This document shows positions 9,422 through 17,473 of a stretch of DNA of 64,000 nucleotides, piece after piece (position 1 is the first letter of the stretch; the number at the start of each line of letters is the position of its first letter). The translations under genes were made by a program, and so were the position numbers. The stretch comes from Streptomyces flaveolus (GTDB taxonomy: Bacteria; Actinomycetota; Actinomycetes; Streptomycetales; Streptomycetaceae), in contig NZ_JNWV01000009.1 of assembly GCF_000716535.1 (NCBI RefSeq), forward strand, positions 124,001 to 188,000, given 5' to 3'. The notes beneath the pieces are model-generated. The model did not search any database. It was given only the letters and a program-made list of their open reading frames with translations, and was not told the DNA's origin.

Positions 9422-11110
9422 ATGCCCGTCGACCCCACGCCCACGTCGGCGGACCCGGCGCCCACCTCGGCCGACCGGGCCGCGGGCGCTGCCGACCCAG
9501 CGCCCGTCTCGGCCCCCACCTGCGCCGATCCGGCCCGCGCTTTCGGTGACGCCGACCTGGCCGCCACCTGCGCCGATACTGCCCGCGCTTCAGGTGGCGC
9601 CGACCCCGCCTCCACCCCTGTCGGCCCGGCCCGCGCTTTCAGCGGCGCCGACCCAGCCGCCGCCTGCGCCGACCCGGCCTCAGCCCCTGTCGGCCCGGCC
9701 CGCGCTTTCAGCGGCGCCGACCCAGCCGCCGCCTGCGCCGATCCGGCCTCAGCCCCTGTCGGCCCGGCCCGCGCTTTCAGCGGCGCCGACCCAGCCGCCA
9801 CCTGCGCCGACCCGGCCTCAGCCCCTGTCGGCCCGGCCCGCGCTTTCAGCCGCGCCGGCCCAGTGCCCACCTCCACCGGCCCGGCCCCTGCTCGTACCGC
9901 CTCCACCCCACCACCCCCGCCCGTCCGCTTCTGGCCCGTCGAGGATCTGCCCGCGCTCGCTCCCGATCCGTTCCTGGACGTGTTGTCGCGGGAGGAGCCG
10001 GTCGCGCGGATCAGGTTGCCGTACGGGGAGGGGTGCGCGTGGCTGGTCACCCGGTATGAGGACGTCCGGTTCGTCACCTCCGACCCGCGCTTCTCCCGGC
10101 AACAGGTCGTCGGCCGCGCGGTCACCACCATGCGCCCGGTGCCGGTGGCCTCGCAGACGGCGGGCCTGCAGTACGTCGATCCGCCCCGGCACACCCGGCT
10201 GCGGCGGGTCGTCGCCCGCGCGTTCACCGGGCGGAGCATGCGGCGGCTGCGACCGCTCGCGGAGCGCAGGGCCGCCGGTCTGCTCGACGGCATGGAACGT
10301 GCCGGTGCCCCGGCCGACCTCATGGAACACCTGCACGGCCCGTTCCCGATCGCCGTACTCCACGACTTCCTCGGCGTGGAGGAGAAGGACTGGCACCGCT
10401 GGGCCGCGACGGGCGAGGCCCTGCTGTCCGCGGGCGCAGAGTCGGAGGAGCGGGCCAAGGAGGCGGCCCGGACCACCCGGGCCCGGATCACCGAACTGCT
10501 CCGAAGGCGCCGAGAGGAACCCCGCGACGATCTGGCCGGCGTGCTGGCAGCGGCGGCCGCGGCCGGCGAGATCACCGACGACGAGGCGATCTCCCTCGCC
10601 ACCGCCGTCCAGGTCAGCGGCGGCCACGCGGTCCGCAACAACAGCGGTTCGATGATGTACGCGCTGCTCACCCACCCCGGCCACCTGGAGCGGCTGCGCC
10701 GCGAGCCGGAGCTGCTGCCCCGGGCCGTGGAGGAGCTGTTCCGCTACGTCCCGCACCGCAACGGCGTCGGCATCCCCCGCGTCGCCACGGAGGACGTCGA
10801 GGTCGGCGGCCGGCTGATCCGGGCCGGTGACGTCGTCTACAACGCCTATCTCGCCGCCAACCGCGACCCCGAGGTCTTCCCCGACCCCGACGCCCTGGAC
10901 TTCGACCGCGACAACCTCGCCCACGTGGCCTTCGGACACGGCCCGCACCACTGCCTGGCCGCCGTCATGGCCCGCATGGAGGCCGAGGTCATGATCGGCG
11001 CCGTACTCACCCGCTTCCCCGGCATCCGCCTGGCCGTGCCCCCGGAGGAGGTCGAGTTCCAGAGCCAGGGGCTGATCCGCGGACCGAGGACCCTGCCCGT
11101 GACGTGGTGA
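9422..11110 (+). CDS. Cytochrome P450 with a repetitive N-terminal extension
   Basis: Protein of about 562 residues from ATG 9422 (GGGAG 7 nt upstream); an in-frame ATG at 9323 is longer but has a poorer site. Bacterial P450s are about 400 residues. The extra 155 or so N-terminal residues are Ala/Pro-rich, built on a 23-residue repeat (GADPAAACADPASAPVGPAR plus AFS). The core begins near VRFWPVEDLPALAPDPF. The K-helix ExxR is in VEELFRY, the Cys ligand is Cys511 in FGHGPHHCLAAVMAR (Ala where Gly is usual). The I-helix reads VSGGHAVRNNSGS, so the usual acid-Thr pair (AGxET) is absent. Substrate unknown. The extension shows no signal peptide. Confidence 0.88.
   Translation: MPVDPTPTSADPAPTSADRAAGAADPAPVSAPTCADPARAFGDADLAATCADTARASGGADPASTPVGPARAFSGADPAAACADPASAPVGPARAFSGADPAAACADPASAPVGPARAFSGADPAATCADPASAPVGPARAFSRAGPVPTSTGPAPARTASTPPPPPVRFWPVEDLPALAPDPFLDVLSREEPVARIRLPYGEGCAWLVTRYEDVRFVTSDPRFSRQQVVGRAVTTMRPVPVASQTAGLQYVDPPRHTRLRRVVARAFTGRSMRRLRPLAERRAAGLLDGMERAGAPADLMEHLHGPFPIAVLHDFLGVEEKDWHRWAATGEALLSAGAESEERAKEAARTTRARITELLRRRREEPRDDLAGVLAAAAAAGEITDDEAISLATAVQVSGGHAVRNNSGSMMYALLTHPGHLERLRREPELLPRAVEELFRYVPHRNGVGIPRVATEDVEVGGRLIRAGDVVYNAYLAANRDPEVFPDPDALDFDRDNLAHVAFGHGPHHCLAAVMARMEAEVMIGAVLTRFPGIRLAVPPEEVEFQSQGLIRGPRTLPVTW
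9596..9850 (+). repeat. 69-bp minisatellite inside the P450 gene
   Basis: Three full 69-bp copies start at 9644, 9713 and 9782, preceded by a copy lacking 21 bp (9596-9643). A Ser-Arg variant boundary follows at 9851. They are almost identical at DNA level and encode 23-residue units in frame, so copy number changes would not shift the frame. Confidence 0.93.
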
Positions 11111-11136
11111 CACCCCTGCCCGTGACGTGGTGACAC
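11091..11136 (+). repeat. Perfect 23-bp tandem duplication over the P450 stop codon
   Basis: CCCTGCCCGTGACGTGGTGA plus CAC at 11091-11113 is repeated exactly at 11114-11136. The first copy carries the last codons and TGA stop; the second lies in the 3' flank. It looks like a recent slippage event. Confidence 0.95.
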
Positions 11137-11174
11137 GATCCGTGGCAAGGTACGCAGGAACACATGGGGGGAAC

Positions 11175-11360
11175 ATGATCTTTCTACTGCTCGGCGTCCT
11201 CGCACTCGTCATCGGCGGCTGCGTGTGCGTGGTGTGGGCCGAGCGCGGCGGCCCGCGCTGGGTCCGGATCGTCGCGGCCCTGACGCGCGGCGCGGGCGAG
11301 CTGGTGAGCAGCGCCCAGAAGAACCGGAGCCGGGGGAGCGGGGACACCGACGGGGACTAG
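11175..11360 (+). CDS. Small single-pass membrane protein, hypothetical
   Basis: A 61-residue product. Residues 1-21 form one hydrophobic segment (MIFLLLGVLALVIGGCVCVV), followed by a basic, hydrophilic C-terminus ending in SRGSGDTDGD. ATG 11175 has GGGGGGAAC just upstream; a GTG 48 nt earlier is in frame but less likely. It follows the P450 by 64 nt. I do not recognise a family. Short hydrophobic partners beside P450s exist, but no function is supported here. Confidence 0.5.
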   Translation: MIFLLLGVLALVIGGCVCVVWAERGGPRWVRIVAALTRGAGELVSSAQKNRSRGSGDTDGD

Positions 11361-11440
11361 GCCACCGTCCATGTCGCCTACAAGGCGCTGGAAGCGGAAC
11401 GCCTGGTCACCGAAGCCGGCGATCTCGGCCGCCTGAAAGG
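11361..11440 (+). pseudogene. Possible remnant of a GntR-type regulator HTH
   Basis: Directly after the previous stop, the frame from 11361 reads ATVHVAYKALEAERLV and continues for about 11 residues. That string resembles the recognition-helix end of GntR regulators (pattern TVxxAYxALExEGLV), but no start or upstream helices are present. If correct it is a deletion relic of an accessory-gene cluster. Short length makes this weak. Confidence 0.3.
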
Positions 11441-11448
11441 ATCTCACC

Positions 11449-11751
11449 GTGGCCGAATTCACGCTCAGCACCGCCAGTGGTGACGACTGGCCTGTCCTGC
11501 CGCGCGCTGACTTCCCGGCCGTCCTGCATCCCCGATCGTTCGAGTGTCACGCCATCAAGGGTGAGAGCGATCACTCCTTCCGTACGGGTGACGCCATGGT
11601 GTCGGCATCCTGGGAACTCGCAGGCACCTGGTACGTGTCCGTGGACGGCGCACCAGACCCTGACGCGGCGGATGCGATCGTCGCGGAGATGGCTCAGCAG
11701 CTCGGCGAGGCGACCGGCAAGACGGCGACCTGGTACCGGATCACCGACTAG
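11449..11751 (+). CDS. Hypothetical protein, 100 residues
   Basis: Starts GTG 11449 with GAAAGG upstream. Sequence begins MAEFTLSTASGDDWPVLPR and ends TATWYRITD. It is acidic, Trp/Asp-containing, without signal peptide or membrane segment, and predicted small alpha/beta. I do not recognise a characterised family. It lies in the variable stretch between cdsA and rlmN, beside a GntR-like relic and a MazG-like gene, a grouping I associate with remains of integrative elements (inference). Confidence 0.6.
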   Translation: MAEFTLSTASGDDWPVLPRADFPAVLHPRSFECHAIKGESDHSFRTGDAMVSASWELAGTWYVSVDGAPDPDAADAIVAEMAQQLGEATGKTATWYRITD

Positions 11752-11804
11752 GCCCTGGAAGCCTGGACCTCGTCCGCGCCGGGCTGGTACGCCGAACGAA
11801 CCTC

Positions 11805-12095
11805 TCAACGACCCCCGCGCTCCATGATCCGGTCCAGCTTTGCCCGGACGTGGGCGCCGAGGTCGATGCCCATGAGCTGAGCCGTCACCGCGGTCGAGAT
11901 GATCACGTCGGCCATCTCCTCGCCGACCTCGTCACACGTGGCCGGTCGCCGGGCGTGACCCTCGTGGCGGCGGATCTGCTGCACCGCTTCGCCCATCTCC
12001 TCCGCCATGCACAGGGCGTTGAGGACGGGCGCCAAATCGCCGTTCCGGGCCCGTACGTTGTCCGCGATCTTCGCGATGCGCTGGTCGTCGAGCAC
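11805..12095 (-). CDS. MazG-like nucleotide pyrophosphohydrolase-type protein
   Basis: Product of 96 residues. It is all-helical with the MazG-like pattern: ALCMAEEMGEAVQQIRRHEG gives the first EExxE-type metal site, and CDEVGEEMADVIISTAVTAQ gives the ExxD second site. These proteins hydrolyse (d)NTPs or house-clean odd nucleotides; substrate is not predictable. The ATG at 12095 (MLDDQRIAKIADNVRARNGD) is used. It is transcribed towards the 11449 gene (convergent). It is followed on the right by about 290 nt with no gene before rlmN. Confidence 0.78.
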   Translation of the reverse strand: MLDDQRIAKIADNVRARNGDLAPVLNALCMAEEMGEAVQQIRRHEGHARRPATCDEVGEEMADVIISTAVTAQLMGIDLGAHVRAKLDRIMERGGR

Positions 12096-12388
12096 GTCCC
12101 ATCCCCTGCTAGAGGCCTTGGCGGCTGAGGCCTGGATTCAACCACGGAGGCTCCGCCGTCCTCCAGGACCTCTGTACAGAACGACCCGATGGTGTGCACG
12201 CAGCTTTCGCCTACCGTCTCCCCGACGGGCCCTGGAACGCCGGCCGCACACGACGGGTGGCGTGCAGCCGATGGGTGATCTCCGCTGGGCCGTCCCTGGG
12301 ACGTCGAACGCCGTTCAGCGGCGACCTCCAGCTCGTAGCGGGCCGCAGCCCCAGGCCACCCAAGTCGATCTGCGACACTGGAACCACC

Positions 12389-13495
12389 ATGCCCAAGCCC
12401 GGAGAACTCACTTTTGTCGCGCCGCGCGGAGCCAAGAAGCCGCCGCGGCATCTCGCCGACCTCACGCCCGCCGAGCGCAAGGAAGCGGTGGCCGGGATCG
12501 GTGAGAAGCCGTTCCGTGCCAAGCAGCTCTCGCAGCACTACTTCGCGCGGTACGCGCACGACCCGGAGCAGTGGACCGACATCCCCGCCGGTTCCCGCGC
12601 CAAGCTCCAGGAAGCGCTGTTCCCGGAGCTGATGACCGTCGTCCGGCATCTGTCCACCGACCAGGGGACCACGCGCAAGACGCTGTGGCGGCTGTTCGAC
12701 GGGACGCTGGTCGAGTCCGTGCTCATGCGGTACCCGGACCGGGTCACCATGTGCATCAGCTCGCAGGCCGGGTGCGGTATGAACTGCCCGTTCTGCGCGA
12801 CCGGGCAGGCGGGGCTGGACCGGAACCTGTCCACCGCCGAGATCGTCCACCAGATCGTGGACGGCATGCGGGCGCTGCGGGACGGGGAGGTGCCCGGCGG
12901 GCCCGCGCGGCTGTCCAACATCGTCTTCATGGGGATGGGCGAACCGCTCGCCAACTACAAGCGGGTCGTCGGCGCCATCCGGGCCCTCACCGACCCGGCC
13001 CCGGACGGGCTCGGCCTCTCGCAGCGCGGGATCACCGTCTCCACCGTCGGGCTGGTGCCGGCCATCCACCGGTTCGCCGACGAGGGCTTCAAGTGCCGGC
13101 TCGCGATCTCCCTGCACGCCCCCGACGACGAGCTGCGCGACACCCTCGTCCCGGTGAACACGCGGTGGAAGGTGCGCGAGGTGCTGGACGCCGGGTTCGA
13201 GTACACCGAGAAGTCCGGGCGCCGGCTGTCCATCGAGTACGCGCTCATCCGCGACATCAACGACCAGGCGTGGCGGGGGGACAGGCTCGGGCGACTGCTC
13301 AAGGGCAAGCCCGTGCACGTCAACCTCATCCCGCTGAACCCGACGCCGGGATCGAAGTGGACCGCCTCACGGCCGGAGGACGAGAAGGCGTTCGTGGAGG
13401 CCATCGCCGCGCACGGCGTGCCCGTCACCGTCCGGGACACCCGTGGTCAGGAGATCGACGGGGCCTGTGGTCAGCTCGCGGCCACCGAGCGGTAA
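12389..13495 (+). CDS. rlmN: 23S rRNA (adenine2503-C2)-methyltransferase RlmN
   Basis: Protein of 368 residues. A radical-SAM enzyme that methylates A2503 of 23S rRNA, and in E. coli also tRNA A37. The SAM cluster motif is CGMNCPFC within [20 protein letters not shown]. Also conserved are [17 protein letters not shown], the [10 protein letters not shown] segment and a C-terminal Cys (EIDGACGQL) needed for the methylene transfer. ATG 12389 gives [16 protein letters not shown]; the frame is open further upstream without similarity. A GACACT hexamer at 12374-12379 may be its -10. The stop codon TAA is part of the following TAATCT hexamer. Confidence 0.95.
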   Translation: MPKPGELTFVAPRGAKKPPRHLADLTPAERKEAVAGIGEKPFRAKQLSQHYFARYAHDPEQWTDIPAGSRAKLQEALFPELMTVVRHLSTDQGTTRKTLWRLFDGTLVESVLMRYPDRVTMCISSQAGCGMNCPFCATGQAGLDRNLSTAEIVHQIVDGMRALRDGEVPGGPARLSNIVFMGMGEPLANYKRVVGAIRALTDPAPDGLGLSQRGITVSTVGLVPAIHRFADEGFKCRLAISLHAPDDELRDTLVPVNTRWKVREVLDAGFEYTEKSGRRLSIEYALIRDINDQAWRGDRLGRLLKGKPVHVNLIPLNPTPGSKWTASRPEDEKAFVEAIAAHGVPVTVRDTRGQEIDGACGQLAATER

Positions 13496-13498
13496 TCT
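13493..13498 (+). promoter_or_regulatory. Candidate -10 element for the thiamine transporter transcript
   Basis: TAATCT overlaps the rlmN stop codon and lies about 30 nt before the riboswitch aptamer. The -35 region is weak. Location is what would be expected for the riboswitch transcript, so this is positional inference. Confidence 0.4.
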
Positions 13499-13527
13499 GA
13501 CCGGGTCCACACATCTTCATATTCCGA

Positions 13528-13612
13528 CAGGGGAGCGCCACAGCGCTGAGAGTGCGGCACCGGGCCGCAGACCCTCTGAACCTCGCCCAGGTCATTCTGG
13601 GTAGGAAGTTCG
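13528..13612 (+). promoter_or_regulatory. TPP riboswitch (THI element)
   Basis: The conserved THI-box blocks appear in order: GGGGAGCGCC, GCGCTGAGAGTGCGGC, the variable P3 arm CACCGGGCCG, GCAGACCCTCTGAACCT, then GGTCATTCTGGGTAGGAAGT. CTGAGA and ACCCTCTGAACCT form the pyrimidine-binding core. It sits directly upstream of a thiamine-binding-protein gene. Binding of thiamine pyrophosphate should switch the operon off, here probably through the hairpin at 13634-13669. Confidence 0.95.
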
Positions 13613-13633
13613 GTCATCACTCAAGCTGTTGCA

Positions 13634-13669
13634 CCCTGCCCGGGCCTCCCCAGCGGAGCCCGGGCAGGG
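13634..13669 (+). terminator. Terminator hairpin of the TPP riboswitch expression platform
   Basis: CCCTGCCCGGGC at 13634-13645 pairs with GCCCGGGCAGGG at 13658-13669, a perfect 12-bp stem with a 12-nt loop. It is followed by a pyrimidine-rich run CGCGTCTCTTCC. It lies between aptamer and gene, as expected for a transcription-terminating platform; the antiterminator partner was not resolved. Confidence 0.8.
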
Positions 13670-13706
13670 CCGCGTCTCTTCCTGGCCAACCCCAGGAGGA
13701 CATCCA

Positions 13707-14780
13707 GTGCACAACAAGACCTTCGTGGCCGTGGCGGTCGGGCTCGGCCTGATCGGCCTGTCCGCGTGCGGTTCCGGCGGGAGCGAGTCGTCCGCCGACT
13801 CCAAGACCGTGACCCTCGTCAGCCACGACTCGTGGGCCGTCTCCAAGAACGTGCTGAAGGACTTCGAGAAGCAGTCCGGGTACAAGGTGCGGGTGCTCAA
13901 CGACGGCGACGCCGGCCAGGCCGTCAACAAGGCCATCCTCACCAAGGACAACCCGCAGGGCGACGTCTTCTTCGGCGTCGACAACACCCTGCTGTCCCGG
14001 GCCCTCGACAACGGGCTGTTCCAGCCGTACACGGCCAAGGGCCTCGACCAGGTCGGCGCCTCGTACCAGCTCGACAAGGGCAAGCACCGGGTCACGCCCG
14101 TCGACTACGGCGACATCTGCGTCAACTACGACAAGGCGTGGTTCAGCAAGCACCGGCTGGCCCCGCCGCAGACCTACGCCGACCTGGCCAAGCCCCAGTA
14201 CAAGAACCTCCTCGTCACCGAGAACGCGGCCACCTCCTCGCCCGGCCTCGGCTTCCTGCTCGGCAGCGCCGCGCGGTTCGGGGACAAGGGCTGGCAGGAC
14301 TACTGGAAGAAGCTCAAGGCCAACGGCGTCAAGGTGGTCGACGGCTGGGAGCAGGCCTACTCCCAGGAGTTCTCCGGCTCCACCGGTGGCAAGAAGGCGG
14401 GCGGCGACCGGCCGCTCGTGGTGTCGTACGCCTCCTCCCCGCCCGCCGAGGTGATTTACGCGAAGAAGCGGCCCGCCACCGCCCCGACCGGCGTGGCCAC
14501 CGGCACCTGCTTCCGGCAGATCGAGTTCGCCGGGCTGCTCGGCAACGCGAAGAACCCCGAGGGTGCCAAGGCGTTCATCGACTTCCTGGTCTCCAAGGAG
14601 TTCCAGGAGGACATGCCGCTGAACATGTTCGTCTACCCGGTCGTGAAGGGGGCCGCCGTGCCCGCCGACTTCACGAAGTACGGTCCGGCCGCCAAGGATC
14701 CCGAGACCATGGCCCCCGACAAGATCGCCGCCAACCGCGACCAGTGGGTCAAGTCGTGGACGTCACTCGTCCTGAGGTGA
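13707..14780 (+). CDS. thiB: Thiamine ABC transporter, substrate-binding lipoprotein
   Basis: Protein of 357 residues. GTG 13707 follows an excellent AGGAGGA. A lipoprotein signal peptide ends in LIGLSAC, so Cys is lipidated and the protein is tethered outside the membrane. The ThiB/TbpA fold is seen in KTVTLVSHDSWAVSK, GDVFFGVDNTLLSRAL and VTPVDYGDICVNYDKAWF. PGLGFLLGSAARFG and ATGTCFRQIEFAGLL continue it. It binds thiamine (or its phosphates) for the permease and ATPase that follow. The upstream TPP riboswitch fixes the substrate class. The stop overlaps candidate starts of the permease. Confidence 0.94.
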   Translation: MHNKTFVAVAVGLGLIGLSACGSGGSESSADSKTVTLVSHDSWAVSKNVLKDFEKQSGYKVRVLNDGDAGQAVNKAILTKDNPQGDVFFGVDNTLLSRALDNGLFQPYTAKGLDQVGASYQLDKGKHRVTPVDYGDICVNYDKAWFSKHRLAPPQTYADLAKPQYKNLLVTENAATSSPGLGFLLGSAARFGDKGWQDYWKKLKANGVKVVDGWEQAYSQEFSGSTGGKKAGGDRPLVVSYASSPPAEVIYAKKRPATAPTGVATGTCFRQIEFAGLLGNAKNPEGAKAFIDFLVSKEFQEDMPLNMFVYPVVKGAAVPADFTKYGPAAKDPETMAPDKIAANRDQWVKSWTSLVLR

Positions 14781-16429
14781 CCGCCCGCACGAGGGACAGG
14801 CGCGGGAGCGCGGCGCGGCTCGGGCTGATGGCCCTGCCCGTCGCGTTCTTCGCGCTGTTCTTCGCCTGGCCCGTGGCCGCGATCGTGGCGCGCGGGCTGA
14901 AGACGGACGGCGCCTGGCACCTCGGGCGGATCGCGGACGTCGTCGCCCAGCCGGACATCCGGCACGTGCTGTGGTTCACCACCTGGCAGGCACTCGCCTC
15001 CACCGCGCTCACGCTGCTGCTCGCCCTGCCCGCCGGCTACGTCTTCGCCCGCCTCGACTTCCCGGGCAAGCAGCTTCTGCGGGCCGTCGTCACCGTCCCG
15101 TTCGTGCTGCCGACCGTCGTCGCGGGCAGCGCCTTCCTGGCGCTGGTCGGCCGGGGCGGGCTGCTCGACGAGCTGTGGGGGGTACGGCTGGACACCACGG
15201 TGTGGGCGATCCTGCTGGCCCACGTCTTCTTCAACTTCGCGGTCGTCGTCCGCACGGTCGGCGGGCTGTGGGCGCAGCTCGACCCCCGGCAGGAGGAGGC
15301 CGCGCGGATGCTGGGCGCCTCCCCGCTGACGGCCTGGCGAAAGGTCACCCTGCCCGCGCTCGCGCCCGCCGTGGCCGCCGCCGCCCTGATGGTGTTCCTG
15401 TTCACCTTCACCTCCTTCGGGGTGGTGCAGATCCTCGGCGGCCCCACCTTCTCCACCCTCGAAGTGGAGATCTACCGGCAGACCTCCGAGGTCTTCGACC
15501 TGTCCACGGCCGCCGTGCTCACCCTGGTCCAGTTCGCGGCCGTCGGCGCGGTCCTCGCCGTGCACGCCTGGACGGTACGGCGCCGGGAGACCGCGCTGCG
15601 GCTCGTGGACCCGACGGTGACGGCCCGGCGCCCGCACGGCGCCGGGCAGTGGGCCCTGCTCGCCTCGGTCCTCGCCGTCGTCGCGCTGCTGCTGGTCCTG
15701 CCGCTCGCCGTCCTCGTCCGCCGCTCCCTGGACGCGCCCGGTCTCGGCTACTACCGGGCGCTGACCCGCGCGGACGGCGGTACGTTCCTGGTGGCGCCCG
15801 TGCACGCGGTGTGGACCTCGCTGGAGTACGCGGTCGCGGCCACCGCCATCGCCGTGGTGATCGGTGGTCTCGCCGCCGCCGCGCTGGCCCGGCGGGACGC
15901 GGGACGGCTGGTGCGGGGATTCGACGCGCTGTTGATGCTGCCGCTCGGCGTCTCCGCCGTGACCGTCGGCTTCGGCTTCCTGATCGCGCTCGACAAGCCG
16001 CCGCTGGACCTGCGCCAGTCCTGGATCCTGGTGCCGCTGGCCCAGGCGCTGGTCGGCGCCCCGTTCGTCGTACGGACCATGCTGCCCGTGCTGCGCGCGG
16101 TGGACGTCCGGCTCAGGGAGGCGGCGGTCGTGCTGGGCGCCTCGCCCTGGCGGGTGTGGCGTGAGGTGGACCTGCCGCTGGTGCGGCGGGCGTTGCTGGT
16201 CGCGGCCGGGTTCGCGTTCGCCGTGTCGCTCGGCGAGTTCGGGGCCACCGTGTTCATCGCCCGCCCCGACAACCCCACGCTCCCGGTCGCGGTGGCCCGG
16301 CTGCTCAGCCGCCCCGGCGACCTGAACTACGGCCAGGCGATGGCCCTTTCGACGATTCTGATGGTGGTGTGCGCCGCCGCGCTGCTGGTCCTGGAGCGGC
16401 TGCGGACCGACCGGACGGGGGAGTTCTAG
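14756..16429 (+). CDS. thiP: Thiamine ABC transporter, fused two-half permease
   Basis: About 557 residues with two consecutive binding-protein-dependent permease halves and some 12 membrane segments, as in E. coli ThiP. Each half has an EAA coupling loop: EEAARMLGASPLTAWRKVTL near residue 180, and REAAVVLGASPWRVWREVDL near residue 460. GTG 14756 is used; GTG 14777 overlapping the upstream stop as GTGA is an alternative. It overlaps thiB either way, implying translational coupling. Confidence 0.93.
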   Translation: MDVTRPEVTARTRDRRGSAARLGLMALPVAFFALFFAWPVAAIVARGLKTDGAWHLGRIADVVAQPDIRHVLWFTTWQALASTALTLLLALPAGYVFARLDFPGKQLLRAVVTVPFVLPTVVAGSAFLALVGRGGLLDELWGVRLDTTVWAILLAHVFFNFAVVVRTVGGLWAQLDPRQEEAARMLGASPLTAWRKVTLPALAPAVAAAALMVFLFTFTSFGVVQILGGPTFSTLEVEIYRQTSEVFDLSTAAVLTLVQFAAVGAVLAVHAWTVRRRETALRLVDPTVTARRPHGAGQWALLASVLAVVALLLVLPLAVLVRRSLDAPGLGYYRALTRADGGTFLVAPVHAVWTSLEYAVAATAIAVVIGGLAAAALARRDAGRLVRGFDALLMLPLGVSAVTVGFGFLIALDKPPLDLRQSWILVPLAQALVGAPFVVRTMLPVLRAVDVRLREAAVVLGASPWRVWREVDLPLVRRALLVAAGFAFAVSLGEFGATVFIARPDNPTLPVAVARLLSRPGDLNYGQAMALSTILMVVCAAALLVLERLRTDRTGEF

Positions 16430-17449
16430 ATGCTGCTGAGCCTGGATGCCGCGACCGTGCGCTTCGGCGGGCGGGCCGTGCTCGACGCCGTCGGCCTCGA
16501 TGTCGCCGAACACGAGGTGGTGTGCGTCCTCGGGCCCAGCGGCAGCGGCAAGTCGACGCTGCTGCGGGCCGTGGCCGGGCTCCAGCCCCTGTCCGGTGGA
16601 CGGATCCTGCTCGACGGCCGGGACCAGGCGGGCGTACCCGCGCACCAGCGGGGCGTCGGACTGATGTTCCAGGACCACCAGTTGTTCCCGCAGCGGGACG
16701 TCGGCGCGAACGTGGCGTTCGGGCTGCGCATGCACGGCGTCGCCAAGGACGAACGGGACGCCGAGGTGGGCCAGTTGCTGGAGCTGGTCGGACTGCCCGG
16801 TGCCGCCCGGCGGGCGGTGGCCTCGCTGTCCGGCGGCGAGCAGCAGCGTGTGGCCCTCGCCCGGGCGCTCGCGCCCCGGCCCCGGCTGCTGATGCTGGAC
16901 GAGCCGCTGGGCCAGCTCGACCGCTCGCTGCGGGAGCGGCTGGTGGTCGAACTGCGGGAGCTGTTCGGCCGGTTGGGGACGACCGTGCTCGCCGTGACCC
17001 ACGACCAGGGTGAGGCGTTCGCGCTGGCCGACCGGGTGGTGGTGATGCGGGACGGGCGCATCGCGCAGTCCGGGACGCCGCTCGAGGTGTGGCAGCGGCC
17101 CGCCGACGCCTTCGTGGCCCGCTTCCTCGGCTTCGAGAACGTGGTCCAGGCGACCGTCGCCGGTACGGCGGCCGACAGCCCGTGGGGCAAGTTGCCGGTG
17201 CCGGACGGCTCCCCGCGGGGTCACCGCACGGTCCTCGTCCGTCCGGCCGGCGTCCGGCTGGTGCCGGCCGACCAGGGCCTGGCGTGCACGGTGACCGCGC
17301 GCACCTTCAAGGGCACCCATGTGGCCGTCCACCTCCAGCCGGCGGACGGCCCCCGACTGGAGGCGGCCTGCCCGCTCCGGGACGCACCGGAGCCCGGCGC
17401 CCCGGTCGGCGTGGAGTTCGACGTGGCCGAAACCGTCGTGCTCGACTGA
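16430..17449 (+). CDS. thiQ: Thiamine ABC transporter, ATP-binding protein
   Basis: Protein of 339 residues starting at ATG 16430 immediately after the permease TAG. The ATPase core is complete: Walker A GPSGSGKS, Q-loop FQDHQLFPQ, signature LSGGEQQR, Walker B LLMLDEPLGQLD and switch His in AVTHDQ. A C-terminal region of about 110 residues is TOBE-like (VLVRPAGVRLVPADQG), longer than E. coli ThiQ (232 residues) and more like PotA/CysA types. It completes the riboswitch-controlled thiBPQ operon. Confidence 0.93.
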   Translation: MLLSLDAATVRFGGRAVLDAVGLDVAEHEVVCVLGPSGSGKSTLLRAVAGLQPLSGGRILLDGRDQAGVPAHQRGVGLMFQDHQLFPQRDVGANVAFGLRMHGVAKDERDAEVGQLLELVGLPGAARRAVASLSGGEQQRVALARALAPRPRLLMLDEPLGQLDRSLRERLVVELRELFGRLGTTVLAVTHDQGEAFALADRVVVMRDGRIAQSGTPLEVWQRPADAFVARFLGFENVVQATVAGTAADSPWGKLPVPDGSPRGHRTVLVRPAGVRLVPADQGLACTVTARTFKGTHVAVHLQPADGPRLEAACPLRDAPEPGAPVGVEFDVAETVVLD

Positions 17450-17460
17450 TCATCGCGCCC

Positions 17461-17466
17461 TTAGGG
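17461..17466 (+). promoter_or_regulatory. Candidate -10 (TAGGGT) for a leaderless transcript
   Basis: TAGGGT ends 7 nt before the ATG at 17474, the spacing expected when transcription starts on the A of the start codon. No ribosome binding site other than the GAGG within the same 7 nt is visible. Confidence 0.45.
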
Positions 17467-17473
17467 TGAGGTC

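Noticed and set aside
13766..14755. N-terminal extension of the thiamine permease
   Set aside because: The frame is open through thiB but the translation is Arg/Gly-rich shadow; the real permease begins at about 14756.
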